The notes under the pieces are model-generated. The model worked only from the letters and a program-made list of their open reading frames with translations. It was not told the DNA's origin and did no database searches. Shown here in pieces: positions 48,171 through 57,361 of a stretch of 64,000 nt of DNA (its first letter is position 1; every line of letters begins with the position of its first letter). Where the stretch lies: positions 186,001 to 250,000 of the forward strand of contig NZ_JAMKOJ010000003.1 in assembly GCF_023700755.1 (NCBI RefSeq), in the 5' to 3' direction. Made by a program: the position numbers and the translations under genes. Origin of the DNA: Allorhizobium sonneratiae (lineage in GTDB: Bacteria; Pseudomonadota; Alphaproteobacteria; Rhizobiales; Rhizobiaceae).

Positions 48171-50093
48171 ATGACGGATGGAGAGGCTGCGACGGTGTTC
48201 GCCCTGACTGGGGAGGCGGTGCGCGGCCTTTCCGGCCATCCCTTCATGCTGACAGTTCATGATCCGGCTGGTGTCCTGCCGCCGCTGACGCGCCTGCAAC
48301 TGATCCGGAAGGGACGCGAACCATCCGCGCTGGACCGGTCCCTGATTGTCCGGGGAAGGGGATGTTTTTACGGCTTCATGCCGGACGATCTCGTGGCGGT
48401 GCGTCTGCCCGGCCACTGCACATGGCAGGAGAAACAGGCTCCCCGGTTTCATCTGCGCCGACTGACGCTTGGTGAAACGGTCCTTCGGGTCTTGTTGCGG
48501 CGTCCGCGCATGGCACTGATCCTGTTCGATCTTTTACGTCACGGCAATCTCAAGGGGGTGGCCTATCGCCTGGTGCGTGCTTATGAAAGCCTGAGCGCGC
48601 CTGCCTATGGCGACTGGCTCTGGGCGAGGGACCGGTCTTTGTCTAAGGCCGATGTGGCGACACCCTCAGACATTGTTGCCGACCCTGTCTTCTTACCCCT
48701 TGTGCTGGTGACTGTTGAGGGCGATCGTGCTCTGACGCCTGCGGCCCGGGCAGCGCTGCAAAGCCAACAGGTGACGGCGCATCGTCTGGTCGAGACCCAT
48801 GCTCTTTTTGCGGCAGGGGTGGCGGCGCAAGCCGAGGGCAGGGAGGTCTTCTGGCTGCGTCTGCCTGCCGATGCGGTTCTCCAGCCGGATATGCTGGAAA
48901 AAACCATTGCCGTGATGGCCGCTCATCCCGACGCCGCCGGGGTCTATACCGATGAAGACTGCCTGACGCCTGATGGTAAACGACATACTCCCTTTTTCAA
49001 ACCGGCCTGGAACGAGCCGCTGGCCGCTTCCGGCTGGCTGCCGCTGGAAACCTGTCTCTTCCGGCTGTCGATGCTGCCGCAGGATGTTGATCCTGCAACG
49101 TATCCCGCTCATGATCTCGCCTTGAAAGCCGCTGAAAAAGGGCCGATCCTGCATGTGCCGGAGGTGCTGGTTTCAAGAGGCCGAACGTCTTTGAAAAAGC
49201 AACGCCCGCCCGCCGCAGCGCGGGTCAGGCGCGCGCCCCCGGTCAGCGTCATCATTCCCACCCGCGACCGGGCCGATATGCTCAAGGCCTGCCTCACCGG
49301 GCTTTACAAGCGCACCGATGCCGATGCACTCGATGTGATCGTCATCGACAATGACAGTTGCGAAGCGGAAACCCATGACGTGCTGCACCGGTTTGCAGCA
49401 GAGCACGGTCTGCGACACCTGCCGATGGCGGGCGCGTTCAATTTTTCCCGCGCCTGCAATCTGGGTGTCGCCGAGGCGCGCCATGAGCATGTTCTGCTGC
49501 TCAACAATGATGTCGAGCCGACAGAGCCACATTGGCTATCGTCTATGGCCAAGGAGCTTTCCGATCCGCGTATCGGCGCTGTCGGGGCATTGCTGCTCTT
49601 TGCCGATGGTTTTGTCCAGCATGGCGGGGTGACGCTTGGGGCCGGTACGGTTGCCCGGCACAGTTTTCACTTCCACCATCCTGAGGGTGGCGAGGATTTC
49701 GGCCTGCTTGGCGAGCGGCGCGATGTGTCAGCGGTGACCGCCGCCTGTCTGCTGACACGCCGCAGCCTGTGGGACGCTGTGGGAGGCATGAACGAGACCG
49801 ATCTGCCTGTCGCCTTCAACGATGTCGATTATTGCCTGAAACTGCGCGAGCAGCATTACCGCGTGCTTTTTACCCCTGAAGCGCGCCTGATCCATCATGA
49901 GTCCGTTTCACGCGGGCGCGACGATACGGCGGAAAAACGCGCCCGCTTTGCCCGTGAGGAAGCCTATATGGTGCGACGCTGGCAGGATATTCTCCGCAAC
50001 GATCCCTTCTATCATCCGAGCCTGTCGCTGTCGGCTGCCGATTATACGCTGGAAGCGATCGGCAGGCCGCCTGTGGCGCGGCGGGGCGGATGA
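48171..50093 (+). CDS. family 2 glycosyltransferase, N-terminal half degenerate
   Basis: 640 aa. The C-terminal half (about 360-610) is a complete GT2 domain: PPVSVIIPTRDRADMLKACL, NNDVEPTEPHW, and FNDVDYCLKLRE. The N-terminal half (about 140-340) looks like a worn GT-A domain: YTDEDCLTPDGK and the Lys/Pro motif are kept, but the nucleotide-binding VSVIIP-type start and the Asp-x-Asp context are missing. The two-domain gene at 51095-53293 has both halves intact. Likely adds a sugar to the polysaccharide. Overlaps the next gene by ATGA. Confidence 0.85.
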   Translation: MTDGEAATVFALTGEAVRGLSGHPFMLTVHDPAGVLPPLTRLQLIRKGREPSALDRSLIVRGRGCFYGFMPDDLVAVRLPGHCTWQEKQAPRFHLRRLTLGETVLRVLLRRPRMALILFDLLRHGNLKGVAYRLVRAYESLSAPAYGDWLWARDRSLSKADVATPSDIVADPVFLPLVLVTVEGDRALTPAARAALQSQQVTAHRLVETHALFAAGVAAQAEGREVFWLRLPADAVLQPDMLEKTIAVMAAHPDAAGVYTDEDCLTPDGKRHTPFFKPAWNEPLAASGWLPLETCLFRLSMLPQDVDPATYPAHDLALKAAEKGPILHVPEVLVSRGRTSLKKQRPPAAARVRRAPPVSVIIPTRDRADMLKACLTGLYKRTDADALDVIVIDNDSCEAETHDVLHRFAAEHGLRHLPMAGAFNFSRACNLGVAEARHEHVLLLNNDVEPTEPHWLSSMAKELSDPRIGAVGALLLFADGFVQHGGVTLGAGTVARHSFHFHHPEGGEDFGLLGERRDVSAVTAACLLTRRSLWDAVGGMNETDLPVAFNDVDYCLKLREQHYRVLFTPEARLIHHESVSRGRDDTAEKRARFAREEAYMVRRWQDILRNDPFYHPSLSLSAADYTLEAIGRPPVARRGG

Positions 50094-51157
50094 ACATGGG
50101 CCTTATGCAGACATTCCGCCAACTGCTGTTGCCAAGGCCAAAACGCAAGCCGCATCCCCGTATCATAGCGATGTCAGCGGTGGCCCGCATTCTGGTTTTT
50201 GGCCGAATGCCCAATCCGACCTTCGATTATTATCTGGCGGCCAGACTTGAGGCCGAGGCCATGCCACCTTTCGAGGTGCATGACATTCGCCGGTTTGATC
50301 CTGAAACGCTTGAGGCAGAGGGCAGTCTGGTGATCATCGTCCGCTATGCCTCGCCAGCCCTGCTGCGCTGGATTGCGGCACAGGATGAGAAGCTTGCCGG
50401 TGTCGGCCTTTTGCTGGATGACGACATCGCCGCGGTGATCACCGGCCGGGAGGCTGATCCCGGCTACCGGTTTTTCCTCTGGTATCGCGCCGTCTGGCCG
50501 CTTTACCGGCTGAACCGGCATCTCGATTGGCTGTGGCTGTCGACACCGGGCCTGAAACAGGCGCTGGGAGAGCCGGGGGCAAAGGTCCTGCCGCCCTGTC
50601 CGGCCCCGCGCTTCTGGCAAGGGCATGATGGCCGAAAACAGGGCGATGCCGTGGTGATCGCCTATCACGCCACCGGCATTCATGTCAGCGAACACCGTTT
50701 TCTGCGGCCGGTGGTGGAGCAGCTTCTGGCGCTGCGGCCCGAGATCCGCGTTGAAATCTTTGCCGGTCCAAAGGCGCAAAGGCTTTGGACCGGGCTTGAT
50801 CGGGTGCAGCTCTTTGCGCCCGTATCCTGGACGGATTATCTGGCGATGGACGAAGCGCAATCGGCTGATATCCTGCTGGTGCCGCTGATGGCGTCGCGCG
50901 AGAATGCAAGCCGCTCGCCGACCAAACATATCGATGCGGCACGGATGGGGGCGGCGGGCATTTTTTCCGCCTCCGCCGCCTATGGGCCGGCTGATCCGTC
51001 CCGTTTTATCCTGCCGAATGACCCCGGGCTCTGGGTCAAGGCCATTGTCACGCTGATCGACGATGTCGCGGAACGGGCCGCGCAAGCCGAGCGTTCACGC
51101 TTTATCGTGCAGGGCCTTTTGCGTCAGGGTACCGAACCGGGGAGCGATCTCCTTTAG
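50090..51157 (+). CDS. putative glycosyltransferase, GT-B-like
   Basis: 355 aa. No GT2 signature. The second half has features of a GT-B nucleotide-sugar domain: VVIAYHATGIHVSEHRFLRP, then RVEIFAGP, ADILLVPL, and SPTKHIDAARMGAAGIFS, which resembles the E-x7-E region of group 1/4 enzymes with a Lys-His instead of the first Glu. No signal peptide. Coupled to the GT2 gene before it, so it belongs to the polysaccharide operon. The family is uncertain. Its last 63 bp overlap the convergent glycosyltransferase gene. Confidence 0.65.
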   Translation: MNMGLMQTFRQLLLPRPKRKPHPRIIAMSAVARILVFGRMPNPTFDYYLAARLEAEAMPPFEVHDIRRFDPETLEAEGSLVIIVRYASPALLRWIAAQDEKLAGVGLLLDDDIAAVITGREADPGYRFFLWYRAVWPLYRLNRHLDWLWLSTPGLKQALGEPGAKVLPPCPAPRFWQGHDGRKQGDAVVIAYHATGIHVSEHRFLRPVVEQLLALRPEIRVEIFAGPKAQRLWTGLDRVQLFAPVSWTDYLAMDEAQSADILLVPLMASRENASRSPTKHIDAARMGAAGIFSASAAYGPADPSRFILPNDPGLWVKAIVTLIDDVAERAAQAERSRFIVQGLLRQGTEPGSDLL

Positions 51158-53293
51158 CCCTTCCGGGTCGAGCCTCGGATCGGAATGGGTTTTCGTATAC
51201 CACGGATTGATGGCGGGATCGTCGAAGCCCAGCGTGGCGTGGCGTTCTTGCAGGGCAGCCTTTTCCCGGTCGAAGCGGGCCTTTTTCTCCGGCACCTCAT
51301 CCGACCCGCGCGAGGCCGATTCGTGATGGGTGAGTGCGGCAAAGGGCGTCCAGATCACCCGGAAACCCGCTTTTCGTGCTCTCAGGCAATAATCGACGTC
51401 ATTATAGGCGATGGCGAAGGTCTCTTCGTCCCATGCGCCGATGTCGCGGTAACAGTCACCGGAGATCAGCATGGCCGCACCCGTCACACAGGTCAGCCCG
51501 TTTCGGACCTTGAGCCGGTTCATCGGTCCGCCGAAATCCTCGGGCGTGTTCAGATACCAATGTCCCGCCAGTCCGCCAAAGCCGATGATGACGCCGTTAT
51601 GCTGGGCCGTTCCGTTCGGATACAGCAGCTTGGCGCCGACAATGCCGGTGCCGGGATAAGACAGGCAGCCGACCATTTCCTTCAGCCAGCCCGGATCGGT
51701 GATTTCAATATCGTTGTTGAGCAGCAGAAAATGCTCACCCTTCGCCAGACGCAAACCCTTGTTGATCGAGCGGGCGAAATTGAACGCCTCTTTTTCGATC
51801 AGAATGTGCAGATTGCCATGCAGACGCCTGAGATGTTCGTAAAGATCGAGAACTGTCTTGTCGTCGCTGCCATTGTCGATGACGATGACCTCGAGCTTCG
51901 GATAATCGGTCTCGTGAAGCAGTCCGTGCAGCACCCGCTTGATCAGGTCATAGCCGTTGCGGCTCGGAATGATCACTGAAATCAGCGGCAGATCCTTGTC
52001 CTCGCCGGCAAATTGCGGCCGGTGCAGATAATCGGCCAGAGCCGGTTCCACCGTGCACTCCACGCCCTTGCGGGCAAAACTGTCGACAATCGCCTGACGG
52101 GCATTGGCGGTGGCCTTGTCGATGAAGGTGCTGGAATAGCTTTTGCCCGTCTGCCGCCAGTGATAGGCGGGATAGGGAATATGCGCGACCCTGTCCTCCG
52201 CCACCCCGTCGAGATAGCGCAGCAGCATGTCGTAATCCTGCGAGCCGTCATAACCCTGACGCAGATAGCCCAGCTCCTTCAGCCGGTCATGGCGATAAAG
52301 CGAGAAGTGATTGATATAGTTGACCCCGCTCAACAGCACCGGATCATAGGCCGGTTTCAGCATCAGCCCCTTCGGCTTGTTGGTATCACCGATGATCAGT
52401 TCATCGGTATAGGCAAACATCAATTCGGGATGCTCCCGCAGCACCCGGTGAATGAGCTTCAGGGCATAAGGCGCGATGATGTCGTCATGATCGAGAAAAC
52501 CGATCCAGCGGCCCTGTGCGGCTGCAAGCCCGACATTGGTGGTCTCGGCAATGCCGCTGTTTTCCGTTTTGAACAGGCATTGGACCTGCGGTGTCGTCCT
52601 GTTCTTTTCCAGCCAGGCGCGGGTTGCGGCATCGGTGGAGCAATCGTCGACGAGGATAAGCTCGGCCCCGCCTGCCTTCTGACTGACAAAGGAGGTGAGC
52701 AGGTCATCGAGATAGCGCACAGGCGTGTTGTAGACCGGCACGATCAGGCTGAGCCAGCAGTCTGAGGTAGGCGTTTCATGAGCGGTAAAGTGTTGTGCCA
52801 GTTTGTCGGAGGTGCTGAGAAAGGCTTTCAGGCTCCTTGCACCGCCGCGTCCCAGCAGAAAGCGCGGAATCGGCAGATGAAACCGCGGAAAATTGCCGAT
52901 CGTGCGAAGAACGATGTCGTCCTCCGGGGGCGTTGCGATTTTCGCCTGTTTGACGCTTGTTGCGCGAAAGGAGAAGCGAGCTGGAAACGAACTGGGATCA
53001 AGCCGGATGTTGCGGATATTGCCAAACGCGCCGACATGGACGGTGATGCAAAACCGTCGTCCTTTGGGAAGCTGGATCGTCTTGCTCTCGCGAAATCCAG
53101 TCATGGTCGGCAGATAAAGCTTGGGATCAATCTCATGATCAGCCTCAAGCTCCAGACACAGATAGGGATGACGGAGCAGCGGAAAAAACAGCACGAAATG
53201 GCCGTCATCACCTGTGGCATCCCATTGGGAAAAACCGTCATTCTGATCCCGGGAGAAAGACAGATCGTCACTGGTGCGAAGCGTAAGGGCCAT
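51095..53293 (-). CDS. two-domain family 2 glycosyltransferase
   Basis: 732 aa from ATG 53293 (GGAG 8 nt upstream). After an N-terminal beta-rich region (1-175) come two complete GT2 domains. The first has LSLIVPVYNTPVRYLDDLL, VDDCS and FLDHDDII; the second has ISVIIPSRNGYDLI, VIDNGS, LLNNDIE and AYNDVDYCLRARK. Such tandem enzymes can add two sugars in turn. It follows the KpsM gene by 2 bp and closes the minus-strand operon. The N-terminal domain resembles lectin-like or membrane-contact domains but is not recognised. Confidence 0.88.
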   Translation of the reverse strand: MALTLRTSDDLSFSRDQNDGFSQWDATGDDGHFVLFFPLLRHPYLCLELEADHEIDPKLYLPTMTGFRESKTIQLPKGRRFCITVHVGAFGNIRNIRLDPSSFPARFSFRATSVKQAKIATPPEDDIVLRTIGNFPRFHLPIPRFLLGRGGARSLKAFLSTSDKLAQHFTAHETPTSDCWLSLIVPVYNTPVRYLDDLLTSFVSQKAGGAELILVDDCSTDAATRAWLEKNRTTPQVQCLFKTENSGIAETTNVGLAAAQGRWIGFLDHDDIIAPYALKLIHRVLREHPELMFAYTDELIIGDTNKPKGLMLKPAYDPVLLSGVNYINHFSLYRHDRLKELGYLRQGYDGSQDYDMLLRYLDGVAEDRVAHIPYPAYHWRQTGKSYSSTFIDKATANARQAIVDSFARKGVECTVEPALADYLHRPQFAGEDKDLPLISVIIPSRNGYDLIKRVLHGLLHETDYPKLEVIVIDNGSDDKTVLDLYEHLRRLHGNLHILIEKEAFNFARSINKGLRLAKGEHFLLLNNDIEITDPGWLKEMVGCLSYPGTGIVGAKLLYPNGTAQHNGVIIGFGGLAGHWYLNTPEDFGGPMNRLKVRNGLTCVTGAAMLISGDCYRDIGAWDEETFAIAYNDVDYCLRARKAGFRVIWTPFAALTHHESASRGSDEVPEKKARFDREKAALQERHATLGFDDPAINPWYTKTHSDPRLDPEGLKEIAPRFGTLTQKALHDKA

Positions 53294-53295
53294 GA

Positions 53296-54090
53296 TTACG
53301 ACTCCAATGCCAGCCGCCGGACCATCCGCTCCAGCACAAGACCGAAAAACAGCGAGCAGAGACCCCACATCAACACATACTGGCGGTCGAGCAGCTTGTC
53401 GCTATAGGTTGGGAAATAGGCCACCCGCATCCATTCCACCGTCTGGAACACCGGCAGCCAGGCCAGGATTTTCGTCACCTGATCCGGCAGTTTCGACGTG
53501 TCGAACAACATGCCGGAGGAGAGATAGATGAGAATCATGAACAGGGCATAGGCGGTGGCAAAAATGGGGAGAATGGCTGTGATGACACCCGCGACGATGC
53601 CGACACCCACGGCCAATAAAACGCTGGCAGAATAGGCTTCCAGAGCCTGAACCGGGTTATAGGGCCAGGGATTTTCGCCCAATACCAGCAGGATGATAAC
53701 GAAAAAAAACAGGGTTAGAAGGGCGGCCACCACTTCCAGAACGGCGCGGCCCATCAGAATGTCGAGGATCTGCACCTGCGGAAAGGCAAGCATCGGCTTG
53801 TTGAGAATGATCGACAGACTCATGAAGCGCGAGACATACATGAAGAGCAGTGTCGGGATCAGCCCGGTGGCGAGAAAGATATACATGCTGTCGCCATAAG
53901 GTGCCTGACCGTGACGCAGACCGTTGATCACCAGAAGCGCCAGCATATGGGTGAGCGGCCAGAGTGCCACGACAAGGTAACCGATGCCGTGGTCGAAAAA
54001 GCGCGTGCGCATATCGCGCAGAATAACAGCCATCATGCTGTTCTTTTTCGATTTCAACGCAAACACAATGCTCGACATTTCCGGTGTCAT
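53296..54090 (-). CDS. kpsM: ABC polysaccharide exporter permease
   Basis: Membrane part of an ABC-2-type exporter that moves lipid-linked polysaccharide across the inner membrane. About 264 aa with six membrane segments and an amphipathic N-terminus with MAVILRDMRTRFFDHGIGY, the KpsM/Wzm signature. ATG 54090 has AGGAAG close upstream; an upstream TTG at 54153 overlaps the preceding stop (TTGA) and is an alternative. Directly followed by the glycosyltransferase. Confidence 0.9.
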   Translation of the reverse strand: MTPEMSSIVFALKSKKNSMMAVILRDMRTRFFDHGIGYLVVALWPLTHMLALLVINGLRHGQAPYGDSMYIFLATGLIPTLLFMYVSRFMSLSIILNKPMLAFPQVQILDILMGRAVLEVVAALLTLFFFVIILLVLGENPWPYNPVQALEAYSASVLLAVGVGIVAGVITAILPIFATAYALFMILIYLSSGMLFDTSKLPDQVTKILAWLPVFQTVEWMRVAYFPTYSDKLLDRQYVLMWGLCSLFFGLVLERMVRRLALES

Positions 54091-54149
54091 CGTTCTTCCT
54101 GCTGATGGCGTGTTTCCTGAACCCAAGACCGCAGCCGTCTCATTCCGTC

Positions 54150-55415
54150 TCAAATGATCTTCTTTCGCAAATGGCCAATGCCCAGCAAGCTTAAGCCCCA
54201 GAGGCAGAGGCTTGCGGCAGCGATACCGACGATCATCAAAAAACGGTGCGGATAGCGCGGCTTGTCGGGCAGATCGGGTTGCACGAAAGTGTCGAGATAC
54301 ATCAATTGCTGTTTGCTGGTGAATTTCACCTGTTCCAGCGTTTGCACACTGGCGGCAAAATCCTGGGCAGCCAGCTTGTCCTCCAGCTCCTTCTGCGACA
54401 GATCGAAGGAGACATCCGCCAGACTGCGCTGTTTACTATCACTGTCGCCGGTGCCGGCCATCTGCCGGTTGAGTTCATCGATTTGCTTTTGTTTGCTGTT
54501 GATGGCCTGTTTCAGCACCTTCATCTGCGGCGCATTGGCAGAGACGAACCGGCTTTGCGACTGATATTTCTGCTGAAGGCTCAACAATTCCCCCTGCGCT
54601 GTGGCGATGAGGGTGGACAACACCGTCGAGGATGCACCGACGGACAGCACGCCGGAGGCATTTTGCGCCTGCTGCAAATCAGCGCGTGCCGTCTTCAGCC
54701 GTTCGGTTGCCCGCTGCACATTGGTTTCAGCGGTGTTGGTAACATCCCGCCAGATCCGGTCATTGATCTCGTTGATCTTGTCTTCGGAAATTGCCACCAC
54801 CTGCTTCAGCAGGTTTTGCGCATCCTTGGCGCTGAAGGCCACCACCTTGACGGTGATGATGCCGCTGGTGGCGTTGATCGAAGCCGAGGCCATTTTATCC
54901 CAGTATTTGGTCATCTCCTCCGCCGTCGCGTCGTCTTCCAGACGCGATAGCGGATCGATGGAGGAATTGCCGTAGATCTTGTGCAGATCGACTCGTTTTT
55001 GCAGTGCGTCGACCATTTCCCGGCTGGTGATGAATTCGGCAACGATCATCGTGTCCTGGGCGATCATCGCCGAGGGAATGCCGGTGGCCTTGCCGATCTG
55101 GTCGCGGCCGAGCGCAATCGAGGAGGTGCCAAGGGTAAAGCGGGTTTCCGATTCATATTTGTCGGAGGCGATCAGGCCGTAATAGACAAGTCCGAACAGA
55201 ATCGGCAGCACCAGCAGTATGGCAACGCTTGCCATGTTCAGCCGATTGAGCAACACCTCCAGCGGGCGCGGCCTCAGCCCTGCGGCCTTGAACAGCTTGC
55301 TGCGGTTGGAGGTGGAAAACCGCAATTTGCGCGCCGCGACCGAAAGCCGCGCGGCAATATCCTGACTGCGGGTCAGCGGCTCGCCATCGGTCTGATGCTT
55401 GAAGGGTTCTGCCAT
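54150..55415 (-). CDS. KpsE-like polysaccharide co-polymerase/export protein 1
   Basis: 421 aa inner-membrane protein with two membrane segments (about 65-85 and near the C-terminus at 390-410), a large periplasmic domain rich in coiled coil (about 210-340), and the PCP pattern SDKYESETRFTLG and PDLPDKPRYPHRFLMIVG before the last helix. This is the KpsE/Wzz-3 layout; such proteins link the ABC exporter with the outer membrane. Start at ATG 55415 with a distant GGAAG. A second, different KpsE-like gene is in the same operon. Confidence 0.87.
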   Translation of the reverse strand: MAEPFKHQTDGEPLTRSQDIAARLSVAARKLRFSTSNRSKLFKAAGLRPRPLEVLLNRLNMASVAILLVLPILFGLVYYGLIASDKYESETRFTLGTSSIALGRDQIGKATGIPSAMIAQDTMIVAEFITSREMVDALQKRVDLHKIYGNSSIDPLSRLEDDATAEEMTKYWDKMASASINATSGIITVKVVAFSAKDAQNLLKQVVAISEDKINEINDRIWRDVTNTAETNVQRATERLKTARADLQQAQNASGVLSVGASSTVLSTLIATAQGELLSLQQKYQSQSRFVSANAPQMKVLKQAINSKQKQIDELNRQMAGTGDSDSKQRSLADVSFDLSQKELEDKLAAQDFAASVQTLEQVKFTSKQQLMYLDTFVQPDLPDKPRYPHRFLMIVGIAAASLCLWGLSLLGIGHLRKKII

Positions 55416-55434
55416 GGGCCGTTTACACTTCCGG

Positions 55435-56088
55435 TTATCGGTTGAGCCTGTAATAGGCCGCGATTGCATCTCCAACCTTGTCAAAGACGATCAGTCTGCC
55501 ATCAACAAGCACCATGCCTTTCTGGCAATAATTCTCGATGGTTTCCATACCATGGGATATCATGATGATATCGGCATTCTGACGGCGATTTTCAAAGGCG
55601 ATCTGACAGCGTTTCTGAAACCGGGCGTCGCCGACTGCGGTGATTTCATCGACGAGATAGCAGTCGAATTCGATGGCCATGGACAGGCCGAAGGCCAGAC
55701 GCGCCATCATGCCAGAGGAATAGGTGCGTACCGGCGCATAGATATAATCGCCAAGCTCGGCAAAATCCTCGACGAATTCCGAAACCCGACGAACATTTTC
55801 GCCATAGGCGCGGGCGACGAAATGCAGATTGTCGCGCCCGCTCATATTATAATGAAACCCTGACGCAAAGCCCAGCGGCCATGACACCCGGCAGTTTTTG
55901 CGGATGCGGCCGCTATTGGGCAGCATCGAGCCGGAGATCATCCGCATGGTCGTCGATTTGCCAGCGCCGTTCACGCCGAGCAGTCCATAGGAATAGCCGG
56001 CGAGAAACTCGATCGACACATTGTTGAGGATGATCTTCTTATGGTCCTGGGTTTTGAAATGTTTCGATACATTGGTAAACCGGATCAT
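55435..56088 (-). CDS. kpsT: ABC polysaccharide exporter ATPase
   Basis: 217-aa ATPase that pairs with the KpsM-type permease. Walker A GVNGAGKST (38-46), signature region YSSGMMARLAFG, Walker B YLVDEITAVGD and the switch His in MISHGME. The lack of a C-terminal carbohydrate-binding domain matches capsule-type KpsT rather than O-antigen Wzt. ATG 56088 has GAGGGA 9 nt upstream. It sits between the two KpsE-like genes. Confidence 0.93.
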   Translation of the reverse strand: MIRFTNVSKHFKTQDHKKIILNNVSIEFLAGYSYGLLGVNGAGKSTTMRMISGSMLPNSGRIRKNCRVSWPLGFASGFHYNMSGRDNLHFVARAYGENVRRVSEFVEDFAELGDYIYAPVRTYSSGMMARLAFGLSMAIEFDCYLVDEITAVGDARFQKRCQIAFENRRQNADIIMISHGMETIENYCQKGMVLVDGRLIVFDKVGDAIAAYYRLNR

Positions 56089-56098
56089 GTTTTTTCCC

Positions 56099-57361
56099 TC
56101 AAAGACGGTGGTCTTCAACCGAGGCCCAGATCAACATGGCCGTACACCAGGTGATTGCCAGCGTGAGGAACACCATGAAGGGCGAGAAGATACGGAGCGG
56201 ATAAAGCGATTCCTCCGGCAGCGCCGGGTGCACGAACACAACCACATAAAGCGACTTGCGCAGGCTATCGGCCAGCGCCTGGCTGTAGAGCTGCTGCGAC
56301 GCCTCATAAAGCTTTTCCGCCACCATTCGGTCTGTTTCAAGCCGGCTGAAGGTTAAAAGAACACGCGAAAGGCTTTCATTCTTGCCGCCGGTCATCTGGG
56401 CTTTCAGATCTTCAATCTGCTTGTCCAGACTTTTGCGGGTCAGTTCAAGCTGCTCGAAGGCTGGCCCCTTCGTCGCATTCGATTGTCTGGCGACATATTC
56501 GCGCGTTTCCACATCCAGTTTCTTGGCAATTAGCCCGGTCATCAGCTTGCCGATCTGTTGGGCCTGGATTTCGGGACTGTAAAGGCCGGATTCGGTCTGA
56601 AAGCGATTGAGTGCCTCAAGGGAGGCCTGATATTTTGCGCCGGATTGTTTGACTTCGTCCTGATAGCCCTTCAGGGCGTCTTCACGGGCGCGCAGCGACA
56701 GTTGGTTGATCAGGATTTCGCTCTCGGCGATTACGGCATTGGCCAGTTTCAATGAGTCCTGCGGCGAAAACGTTCTGACTTTCAGGGTGATGATGCCGGA
56801 TGAGGCGTCAATATAGGCTTTGACCTGCTGTTTCCAGTCGTCAAGAAAGTCCTCGCGTGTTTCGTTGCGGCTGATGCGTGACAGGAAGTCTACGCCGGGA
56901 CGGTCGAAAATCGCCCGATAATCGATCTTTGGCTGCAGCCGGTCCAGCATCTCATTCGACTCGATGAAACTTGCAACGATTTGCGCATCCTGCGTTGCCG
57001 CCGACATGCTCAGCGTGTTGCTGTCCGACATTTTCGTGTCGTTGTGATCCATGGAGCGCACGGCAAAACGCGCCTCGACGGTATATTGGTCAGAGGCGAT
57101 GAAAGCGAAATAAAGGGCGCTGACAAAAAAGGGTACCAGAACCAGAAGCACAAAAGAGATCAGCCGATAGGGCGGAGATCCCTTCGGCTGCGGACTGCCG
57201 CCTGTATCCGATGTGGCAATACGCTCATAGGTGACATCGCTTGAACGCGCGCGGGCAAGATCGCCGCGATGGACCGGAAAAATGGACCGCAGCAGACCAA
57301 GGCCCGGAAGCTTGCCGCGCGTCTCCTTCAGGCGGCTGTCATCGATATATTTGTCACGCAT
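56099..57361 (-). CDS. KpsE-like polysaccharide co-polymerase/export protein 2
   Basis: 420 aa, same layout as the other KpsE-like protein: membrane helix at about 68-90 followed by SDQYTVEARFAVRS, a helical periplasmic body (about 180-340), and FVHPALPEESLYPLRIF before the last membrane helix. The two are clearly diverged, sharing the pattern but few identical blocks, so they are old paralogues or come from different sources. Its start overlaps the end of the upstream gene by 8 bp. Confidence 0.87.
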   Translation of the reverse strand: MRDKYIDDSRLKETRGKLPGLGLLRSIFPVHRGDLARARSSDVTYERIATSDTGGSPQPKGSPPYRLISFVLLVLVPFFVSALYFAFIASDQYTVEARFAVRSMDHNDTKMSDSNTLSMSAATQDAQIVASFIESNEMLDRLQPKIDYRAIFDRPGVDFLSRISRNETREDFLDDWKQQVKAYIDASSGIITLKVRTFSPQDSLKLANAVIAESEILINQLSLRAREDALKGYQDEVKQSGAKYQASLEALNRFQTESGLYSPEIQAQQIGKLMTGLIAKKLDVETREYVARQSNATKGPAFEQLELTRKSLDKQIEDLKAQMTGGKNESLSRVLLTFSRLETDRMVAEKLYEASQQLYSQALADSLRKSLYVVVFVHPALPEESLYPLRIFSPFMVFLTLAITWCTAMLIWASVEDHRL

